Translations under genes and position numbers: made by a program | From: an uncultured Draconibacterium sp. | Lineage (GTDB): Bacteria > Bacteroidota > Bacteroidia > Bacteroidales > Prolixibacteraceae | Assembly (NCBI RefSeq): GCF_963674925.1 | Contig: NZ_OY771647.1 | Coordinates: 1,627,501 to 1,691,500, forward strand | DNA length: 64,000 nucleotides | Direction of reading: 5' to 3' | Shown here: piece after piece, positions 58,018-64,000 of the stretch | Layout: every line of letters begins with the position of its first letter | Numbering within the stretch: the stretch's first letter is position 1 | Notes under the pieces: model-generated | Database searches by the model: none | What the model saw: only the letters and a program-made list of their open reading frames with translations | What the model was told of the DNA's origin: nothing

Positions 58018-58833
58018 ATGAAAAAGACTGTAAACTATATTACAACGTTTCTTGCAGGTATCTTTCTGCTACTTGCTCATGTATCAAATGCTCAAAGCGT
58101 AATCAATCCTGCCGCTACCGACGATGATGTTGAAATTGGGGTGGTAGAACATCTCGACGATTATTTACCCGATAGTATCTCACTTATTAATGAAGTCGGC
58201 GAACAGGTTTGGTTAGCCGATCTTATTGATAAGCCTACCATTCTGAATTTTGTGTATTATCGCTGTCCCGGAATTTGCAGCCCGCTAATGGAAGCTGTTG
58301 CCGGTGTGATGGACAAATCAGATCTTGTTCCAGGAGAAGATTACCAGGTGCTTACCATAAGTTTCGACCCAAGCGAAACAATTGATCTGGGAATACGGAA
58401 AAAGAAGAATTACCTGCAATTAATGAATAATCCTGAAAAAGTGGAGGAAGCAAAAACAGGTTGGTTGTTTTTTGTTTCCGATAGTTTGAGTATTGCCAGG
58501 GCTACCAATGCTACAGGTTTTAAATACAAAAGAACGGGGAACAATTTTCTGCATGCAGCATCGTTAACGGTTGTGAGCCCCGATGAAAAAATTACCCGTT
58601 ATTTAAATGGACTGTACTTTTTGCCGTTCGAATGGAAAATGGCCATTGTAGAAGCCTCGAAAGGCCAGTCGGGACCGACCCTGAACAAAGTATTGCGTTT
58701 TTGTTATTCCTACGATCCGCAAGGACAAACATATGTATTAAATGTAACTAAAGTAAGCGGAGTCATAATAATATTTTTCGGACTGGTATTACTGCTGTTC
58801 CTGGTATTAAAACCAAAGAAAAAAGTAAATTAA
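58018..58833 (+). CDS. SCO1/SenC copper chaperone
   Basis: 271 residues from ATG 58018 (MKKTVNYITTFL); an upstream TTG at 57994 lacks a signal sequence and is unlikely. After a signal peptide ending SNAQS, the thioredoxin-like SCO fold has the copper site Cys83-x3-Cys87 (RCPGICSP) and His179 (FLHAA). A C-terminal helix (VSGVIIIFFGLVLLLFLVL) anchors it. It delivers copper to CuA of the following caa3 oxidase, whose genes start ten bases later. Confidence 0.93.
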   Translation: MKKTVNYITTFLAGIFLLLAHVSNAQSVINPAATDDDVEIGVVEHLDDYLPDSISLINEVGEQVWLADLIDKPTILNFVYYRCPGICSPLMEAVAGVMDKSDLVPGEDYQVLTISFDPSETIDLGIRKKKNYLQLMNNPEKVEEAKTGWLFFVSDSLSIARATNATGFKYKRTGNNFLHAASLTVVSPDEKITRYLNGLYFLPFEWKMAIVEASKGQSGPTLNKVLRFCYSYDPQGQTYVLNVTKVSGVIIIFFGLVLLLFLVLKPKKKVN

Positions 58834-58843
58834 ACTAAACTTT

Positions 58844-60457
58844 ATGCATACAACAAATGCTGTTAATGGAGCAAATTACTTAACCTATCAGGGGAAATAC
58901 AAGGGTTTGCTTGGATGGATTTTATCTACTGACCATAAACGTATTGGTCTTCTTTATTTGTATTCGATAGCTGCGATGTTTACAACAGGTGTTTTGTTGG
59001 GACTGGCCATGAAATTTGAATTGCTGGCGCCCGGTAAAACTATTATGGATGCACAAACTTATAACGCTACGTTTACAGTTCATGGTGTTATAATGATTTT
59101 TATGGTGGTGGTACCCGGTTTACCCGCGGTTTTCGGAAACCTCATGATGCCGATAATGATTGGTGCTAAAGATGTGGCTTTTCCAAAGCTGAACCTGCTC
59201 TCGTGGTGGTTGTACGTTACCGGAGTAATTTTAGTGCTCTGTGCTTTGTTATTTGGCTCGGGTTCGCCCGACACCGGCTGGACCTTTTATGCACCCTACA
59301 GTTTTAAAACCGGAACCAATTTGCTGCCCGCCGTATTCGGGGCCTTTGTTTTAGGCTTCTCTTCCATCTTAACCGGGTTAAACTTTTTGGTCACGATCCA
59401 CCGCTTGCGTTGCCCCGGATTGAAATGGACAAAACTTCCGTTATTCGTATGGACTTTATACGGAACAGCCTGGATTCAATTGCTGGCAACACCGGTGGTT
59501 GGAATCACCCTGGTGTTAGTCGCACTGGAAAGAGTGTTCGGAGTAGGCGTTTTTGATCCGGCTTTGGGTGGCGATCCTGTTCTGTATCAACACCTGTTTT
59601 GGATTTACTCGCACCCGGCAGTTTATATTATGATTTTGCCGGCTATGGGAGCTATTTCGGAGATCATTCCAACATTTTCGCAAAAACATATTTTTGGATA
59701 TAAAGCAATTATCGCGTCAACACTGGCTATTGCATTTGTGGGTTACCTGGTTTGGGGACATCACATGTTTACTGCCGGAATGAGCGGAACTGCACAATAT
59801 TATTTTTCACTCCTCACATTTATTGTTGCCATACCAAGTGCAATAAAAGTATTTAACTGGATATCGACGATGTATAAGGGGTCGATCAATATCCAAACGC
59901 CCTTTTACTGGGCAGTGTCATTCATTTTTGTGTTTATGGTTGGTGGTTTAAGCGGCCTTGTTCTGGGTTCGCTGGCTACCGATATTTATGTGCACGACAC
60001 TGCCTTTGTTGTTGCCCATTTCCACTACATTGTTTTTGGCGGAACAGGCTTTGCCTTTTTTGCGGCCATGCACTACTGGTTCCCCAAAATATTTGGAAGA
60101 ATGTATGATAAGGCCTGGGCCAATGTTGGCTGGCTGATTTTCACCATTGGTTTTCTGGCGTTGTATTCGCCCATGTTCTATCTTGGAATGATGGGAATGC
60201 CAAGGCGTTATTACGACTACCTCGAAGAGTTCCATGGAGGAAATATCCTGAGCACTATTGGCTCGTGGGTATTGGTAACCGGTTTTATCATTATTGTTGT
60301 TAACCTGGTTCGCTCGGCCCGAAAAGGAGAACCGGCCGAAATGAATCCGTGGCACAGTAAAACACTGGAATGGACAGTTACTTCGCCGCCACCGGTATTA
60401 AATTTTGAGAAAGAACCTGTTTTGGGAGAAAAAGACGGACCTTATAACTATGACTAA
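58844..60457 (+). CDS. ctaD: Cytochrome c oxidase subunit I (A2 type)
   Basis: 537 residues with twelve membrane helices. Haem a ligand His in TVHGVIM, CuB ligands in WIYSHPAVY and WGHHMFT, and haem a3/a ligands in VVAHFHYIVFGG are present. The D-channel Glu of A1 oxidases (HPEVY) is Ala, with Tyr-Ser before the His (YSHPAVY), the hallmark of A2-type caa3 enzymes such as that of Rhodothermus. It reduces oxygen and pumps protons. It overlaps the start of subunit III. Confidence 0.97.
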   Translation: MHTTNAVNGANYLTYQGKYKGLLGWILSTDHKRIGLLYLYSIAAMFTTGVLLGLAMKFELLAPGKTIMDAQTYNATFTVHGVIMIFMVVVPGLPAVFGNLMMPIMIGAKDVAFPKLNLLSWWLYVTGVILVLCALLFGSGSPDTGWTFYAPYSFKTGTNLLPAVFGAFVLGFSSILTGLNFLVTIHRLRCPGLKWTKLPLFVWTLYGTAWIQLLATPVVGITLVLVALERVFGVGVFDPALGGDPVLYQHLFWIYSHPAVYIMILPAMGAISEIIPTFSQKHIFGYKAIIASTLAIAFVGYLVWGHHMFTAGMSGTAQYYFSLLTFIVAIPSAIKVFNWISTMYKGSINIQTPFYWAVSFIFVFMVGGLSGLVLGSLATDIYVHDTAFVVAHFHYIVFGGTGFAFFAAMHYWFPKIFGRMYDKAWANVGWLIFTIGFLALYSPMFYLGMMGMPRRYYDYLEEFHGGNILSTIGSWVLVTGFIIIVVNLVRSARKGEPAEMNPWHSKTLEWTVTSPPPVLNFEKEPVLGEKDGPYNYD

Positions 60458-61088
60458 TATGGCTGAACATCAACATGCTCATGTGGAGCACCCCGACATG
60501 TACGATCCCGAATCGTCGAAAATCGGAATGTGGCTGTTTATTTTTACCGAACTACTATTGTTTGGCGGCCTGTTTATCGTTTACTCGGTTTATCGTTATC
60601 TGAATTCTGATGCATTTCACCTGGCGGCCGAAGAACTAAATACCTTTATTGGTGCGTTTAATACCGTAATTCTGTTGGTAAGTAGTATGACGATTGCCAT
60701 GTCGACCACTGCTTTGCAAAAAGGACATAAGAAAGTAGCCATAGCACTGGTTGTTATTACTTTTCTTATTGGTATTGGCTTTTTAGTGAATAAGTATTTT
60801 GAGTGGGGCGTAAAATTCTCGCACGGAATCTGGCCCGGATCAGAACAAATGCTGAATGAAATGAGCCAGGGGGAAATTCTATTCTTTGGTTTGTATTTTG
60901 TAATGACCGGACTTCATGCTCTGCATATTATTGTGGGGCTGATAATTATGGGCTTTGCAATCAGGGGGGTGGCCAATGGAAAAGTAAATGCCAAACGCCC
61001 GTCGTTACTCGAAAATTGTGGTCTGTACTGGCACCTTGTCGACCTGATTTGGATTTTCCTGTTCCCGCTATTTTATCTCATCCATTAA
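60450..61088 (+). CDS. ctaE: Cytochrome c oxidase subunit III
   Basis: About 212 residues from ATG 60450, overlapping the subunit I gene by eight bases; ATG 60459 (MAEHQHAHVEHPD) is an equally good start. Five membrane helices are visible, with SKIGMWLFIFTELLLFGGLF and FYFVMTGLHALHIIVGL typical of subunit III. It stabilises subunit I and the proton uptake path. The open frame upstream of 60450 lies inside ctaD and has no support. Confidence 0.93.
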   Translation: MTNMAEHQHAHVEHPDMYDPESSKIGMWLFIFTELLLFGGLFIVYSVYRYLNSDAFHLAAEELNTFIGAFNTVILLVSSMTIAMSTTALQKGHKKVAIALVVITFLIGIGFLVNKYFEWGVKFSHGIWPGSEQMLNEMSQGEILFFGLYFVMTGLHALHIIVGLIIMGFAIRGVANGKVNAKRPSLLENCGLYWHLVDLIWIFLFPLFYLIH

Positions 61089-61098
61089 AACGAATACT

Positions 61099-61389
61099 AT
61101 GTCAGAAGATAAACATCATGATATCGTTCCGTATCGATTATACGTCATTGTTTTGGTGGCGCTGTTGGCACTAACTTTTGGTTCGATAGGAATTACCTCG
61201 ATAGAATTGGGTGAATTTACTGTTGCCGCAGCCTTGCTGTTTGCCGTAGTAAAATCGGCACTGGTGTTAACTTACTTTATGCACCTTAAATACGACAAAC
61301 CATACATTAAACTGATGGTGGCCTTTGTGTTTGCCATTTTTGTGGTTGTAATTGTGATAACCTTTTTAGATTACCTCTATAGAGTATAA
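61099..61389 (+). CDS. ctaF: Cytochrome c oxidase subunit IV (caa3 type)
   Basis: 96 residues, three membrane helices (LYVIVLVALLALTFGSIGI, AALLFAVVKSALVLTYFMHL, VAFVFAIFVVVIVITFL). The VKSALVLTYFMHLKYD segment is the prokaryotic subunit IV hallmark. It is small and helps assembly of the oxidase. It follows subunit III by ten bases and precedes subunit II by two. Confidence 0.93.
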   Translation: MSEDKHHDIVPYRLYVIVLVALLALTFGSIGITSIELGEFTVAAALLFAVVKSALVLTYFMHLKYDKPYIKLMVAFVFAIFVVVIVITFLDYLYRV

Positions 61390-61391
61390 CT

Positions 61392-62342
61392 ATGTATAGC
61401 TCAGAAATAACCAAAGCCTCAAATTTTGTTCAGGGTGTCGATACTGCATTTCTTGTCATTATGGGTATATCGTTTTTGTTCCTTATCGGGCTAACGGTAG
61501 TAATGCTGGTGTTTATTTTTAAATACAACAAGAAAAGGAACCCAAAAGCAACACAGATTGAAGGAAGTACCAAACTCGAGATCATTTGGACAGTTATTCC
61601 TTTTCTAATTACCATGCTGATGTTTTACTACGGTTGGGCAGGTTGGAAACCCATGCAACGCGCACCAAAAGACGCGATGGAAATTACCGCCTACGGACGG
61701 ATGTGGAACTTTAGTTTTGAATATGAAAATGGCCGACGTACCGATACGCTTTTTCTGCCAAAAGACCAGCCGGTAAAATTAAACCTGGTGGCCATGGATG
61801 TGTTGCACAGTCTGTATATTCCGGCTTTTCGTGTAAAGCAGGATATGGTGCCAGGTAAAAAAGATAATTTCATGTGGTTTGAGCCACAAAAAGTAGGAAC
61901 CTACGAACTGTTTTGTGCCGAGTATTGTGGCTTGCAGCACTCCTACATGTACACTTATGTGGAGGTAATGGAAGATTCTGCGTTCCAATCGTGGATAACA
62001 GATACAACAAGTGTTGCTGCCTCGGTTGCCGAAATTGAATCGCCGGCTGCAACGGGTAAACGTATTATGCAAAATATCGGTTGTTTTGCCTGTCACACAC
62101 TGGATGGGACCAAACTGGTTGGACCAAGTTTTAAAGGTATTTGGGGCGAAGAACAAACGGTAAAAACCGGTGGCCAAACACGGCAGGTTATGGTTGACGA
62201 GGAATATATCCGAAAATCAATTTACGATCCGAATGCCGATGTTGTGGATGGATACAATAAAGGATTAATGGTATCCTACGAAGGGCAACTTTCGGATGAG
62301 GACATCGACAATATAATTGAATACCTGAAAACCGTGAAGTAA
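61392..62342 (+). CDS. ctaC: Cytochrome c oxidase subunit II with C-terminal cytochrome c
   Basis: 316 residues. Two membrane helices (19-44, 62-80) precede a CuA domain with His139, Cys175, Glu177, Cys179, His183 and Met186. A cytochrome c domain is fused at the end, CFACH at 231-235, so the enzyme is a caa3 oxidase fed directly by a c-type donor. No lipobox is visible at the start. Gene order I-III-IV-II is unusual compared with II-I-III-IV. Confidence 0.95.
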   Translation: MYSSEITKASNFVQGVDTAFLVIMGISFLFLIGLTVVMLVFIFKYNKKRNPKATQIEGSTKLEIIWTVIPFLITMLMFYYGWAGWKPMQRAPKDAMEITAYGRMWNFSFEYENGRRTDTLFLPKDQPVKLNLVAMDVLHSLYIPAFRVKQDMVPGKKDNFMWFEPQKVGTYELFCAEYCGLQHSYMYTYVEVMEDSAFQSWITDTTSVAASVAEIESPAATGKRIMQNIGCFACHTLDGTKLVGPSFKGIWGEEQTVKTGGQTRQVMVDEEYIRKSIYDPNADVVDGYNKGLMVSYEGQLSDEDIDNIIEYLKTVK

Positions 62343-62508
62343 GAACAAGGCAAAAGTTGAGGACAGCTATGCTGGACGAAATCCCGATCGTTGCATCGGG
62401 AGCAAAAGGAAGGATTAAGGATTGATTTGTAATTGAGTGAATGAGTAGGCAAAAAACAGTAGGCAAAATGTATTGTGGCTTAATTGATCTATGTGGTTTA
62501 AATAAATA

Positions 62509-63369
62509 ATGAAACAACAGCTAAAAATAATATACGAATTGGGCAAGGTGCGAATATCGCTGCCCATTGCTTTGTCGGCATTAACGGGTTATGTGCTTTT
62601 TACGCACGATGTTGATGCGCAAGGGTGGTTGTTGTTGTTGGGTGTATTTTTTATGGCATGCAGTTCAAGTGTTCTTAATCACTGGCAGGAGCGCGATGTT
62701 GATGCACAAATGCCACGTACAAAAGACCGTCCGCTACCATCAGGTAGAATTAGCCCAAAAAATGCATTTTTGGTAGCTATTGGTTTTGCAGTTCTTGGCT
62801 CAGTCATTCTTATTTTTAGTAATCCGCCAATGGCTTTGCTTTTAAGCTGGTTAACGCTTTTCTTTTACAACGGCGTTTACACACCGCTAAAAAAAGTATC
62901 GGCGTTTGCCGTAATTCCCGGATCGATGGTAGGCGCAATTCCACCTATGATCGGTTGGGCCGGAGCAGGTGGAAGTCTCACATCAGAAGTTATTCTAATG
63001 GTAGCCGCCTTCTTTTTTATCGGGCAAATACCGCATTTCTGGTTGCTTCTGTTGATGTTTGGTGAGCAATACAAACTGGCAAAAATGCCCAGTCTGAACC
63101 AGCTTTTTTCTGAACTACAAATAAAACGGGTAACCTACACCTGGATTCTCACAACAATTGCATCCGCATTTCTGGTTATCTTTTTTGTTATCGGCAACAA
63201 ACTCATCATGTTTCTGCTGATGTTTTACATCTTTTATCTGCTGTCGTCGCTCACCATGGCGGTATTCGTACAGGACGAATTTAAAGTGCGTCCATCATTC
63301 TACAAACTCAACTTCCTTTACCTTTTTATGATGATCTTTTTAATTGTTGACAGTTTGGTTCACACATAA
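62509..63369 (+). CDS. ctaB: Protoheme IX farnesyltransferase (haem O synthase)
   Basis: 286 residues with about eight membrane helices. The first polyprenyl-diphosphate site is NHWQERDVDAQMPRTKDRPL (exact family pattern), and the second segment is GQIPHFWLLLLMFGEQYK. It adds a farnesyl group to haem b to make haem O, the precursor of haem A for the caa3 oxidase. It lies 166 bases after subunit II, with a small ATCCCGAT/ATCGGGA hairpin without T-tract in the gap. It likely belongs to the same expression unit. Confidence 0.93.
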   Translation: MKQQLKIIYELGKVRISLPIALSALTGYVLFTHDVDAQGWLLLLGVFFMACSSSVLNHWQERDVDAQMPRTKDRPLPSGRISPKNAFLVAIGFAVLGSVILIFSNPPMALLLSWLTLFFYNGVYTPLKKVSAFAVIPGSMVGAIPPMIGWAGAGGSLTSEVILMVAAFFFIGQIPHFWLLLLMFGEQYKLAKMPSLNQLFSELQIKRVTYTWILTTIASAFLVIFFVIGNKLIMFLLMFYIFYLLSSLTMAVFVQDEFKVRPSFYKLNFLYLFMMIFLIVDSLVHT

Positions 63370-63434
63370 AGTTGTGTTACCCCACTGTGCCGTTTATTTT
63401 AACTACATTTGTAAGCACATATTAAAAGTATTGA

Positions 63435-64000
63435 ATGACGTTTGAAGAACTTGGCATTAATTACGATTTATTGGATGCCATAGAATACATGGGATTTAAA
63501 AATGCTACTCCGATTCAGGAGCAGGCAATTCCCATCATCCTGGAAGGTAGCGACCTTATTGCCTGTGCCCAAACCGGTACAGGAAAAACCGCAGCTTTTT
63601 TACTCCCTATTCTTGATTTAATTGCCGATTTACCCGGTGGAGAAACCTCAACGCTGATTATTGTACCAACACGCGAGCTGGCCATGCAAATCGATCAGCA
63701 GGTACAGGGAATTGGCTATACCATGGGGATTCATTCCATTGCCTTGTACGGCGGTGGCGATGGCGACGAATGGGGCCAACAAAAAAGAGCACTTACCAAA
63801 GGAGCCGACATTATTATCGCTACCCCCGGAAAACTGATCTCGCACCTGAACCTGGGATACGTAAAATTTGATAAGATCGAATTTCTGATTCTCGATGAGG
63901 CCGACCGAATGCTCGACATCGGTTTTTACGAAGACATCACCAAGATTATTTCATATCTGCCAAAAGAGCGCCAAACGCTGATGTTTAGTGCAACAATGGC
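63435..64000 (+). CDS. DEAD-box RNA helicase, 3' end outside the window
   Basis: 188 codons from ATG 63435 to the window edge, no stop reached. The N-terminal helicase core is complete in order: Q motif (GFKNATPIQEQAI), motif I AQTGTGKT, Ia PTRELA, GG, Ib TPGKL, motif II DEAD (LDEADRML) and motif III SATMA at the very edge. No membrane or signal sequence. It unwinds RNA, probably in ribosome assembly or cold response; the C-terminal half needed to name it (RhlE-type versus others) is missing. Confidence 0.95.
   Translation, partial: MTFEELGINYDLLDAIEYMGFKNATPIQEQAIPIILEGSDLIACAQTGTGKTAAFLLPILDLIADLPGGETSTLIIVPTRELAMQIDQQVQGIGYTMGIHSIALYGGGDGDEWGQQKRALTKGADIIIATPGKLISHLNLGYVKFDKIEFLILDEADRMLDIGFYEDITKIISYLPKERQTLMFSATM

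Noticed and set aside
1..64000. Insertion sequence, prophage or integrative element
   Set aside because: No transposase, integrase, phage structural or conjugation gene was seen in any frame; only small palindromic repeats occur.

Overview
The window looks like a chromosomal segment of a Bacteroidota bacterium, probably a Marinilabiliales/Prolixibacteraceae-type marine or sediment facultative anaerobe. That placement is inference. It rests on a TAnnTTTG-type promoter ahead of tRNA-His, weak or absent Shine-Dalgarno sequences, moderate-to-low G+C, a fused CcoN-CcoO oxidase, many Bacteroidota-style palindromic intergenic repeats, and family content such as the rsfS-ftsH-LUD-DUF2007-cdsA-pssA string. 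No transposase, integrase, phage gene, CRISPR array or rRNA was seen.

Layout. 0-9.8 kb: housekeeping and envelope genes (aldo/keto reductase, a frameshifted YkgJ-type cysteine-cluster gene, an EamA transporter, a sugar-isomerase-like lipoprotein), then a minus-strand ECF sigma / anti-sigma-like / DUF4097-DUF2807 / outer-membrane-protein string, tRNA-His and mobA. 9.9-23.6 kb: a sulfur-redox island. A Crp/Fnr regulator is divergent from sqr-DUF1641-tusE-dsrE2. A minus-strand Rieske plus cytochrome b/12-heme fusion is divergent from a polysulfide/thiosulfate-reductase-like Mo enzyme (catalytic, FeS and NrfD subunits), two YeeE/YedE half-transporters and two membrane-anchored rhodanese-fold proteins. 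Both rhodanese-fold proteins lack the usual catalytic cysteine but end in the same Cys-terminated tail. 23.6-26.9 kb: a repeat-rich accessory stretch with palindromes, a 21-bp tandem array and an NtrC-like response regulator without a DNA-binding domain.

26.9-39 kb: core genes for phospholipid synthesis (cdsA, pssA), ftsH, rsfS, birA, pyrE, coaD, a NUDIX enzyme and an SLC12-like transporter. 39.1-45.3 kb: three large membrane proteins of GT39-like or related type plus a GT2 glycosyltransferase, probably for polyprenyl-phosphate-sugar glycosylation. 45.4-57.3 kb: one long minus-strand respiratory string (FeS protein, NrfD, cytochrome c, ccoS, fused ccoNO plus an extra haem domain, ccoQ, ccoP, ccoG, fixH, safE-like, ccoI). 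58-63.4 kb: the divergent SCO/caa3 oxidase operon (A2-type subunit I, III, IV, II with cytochrome c) and haem O synthase. The window ends inside a DEAD-box helicase gene.

Working together (inference): two oxygen reductases with different oxygen affinities share a quinone pool with a quinol-cytochrome-c-type NrfD module, a Rieske/cytochrome b/multihaem complex, SQR (sulfide to quinone) and a Psr-like enzyme (quinone to or from sulfur compounds). TusE, DsrE2 and YeeE/YedE proteins would shuttle or import sulfane sulfur. The most unusual element is the pair of Cys-tailed rhodanese-like proteins at the end of the Psr-like operon.
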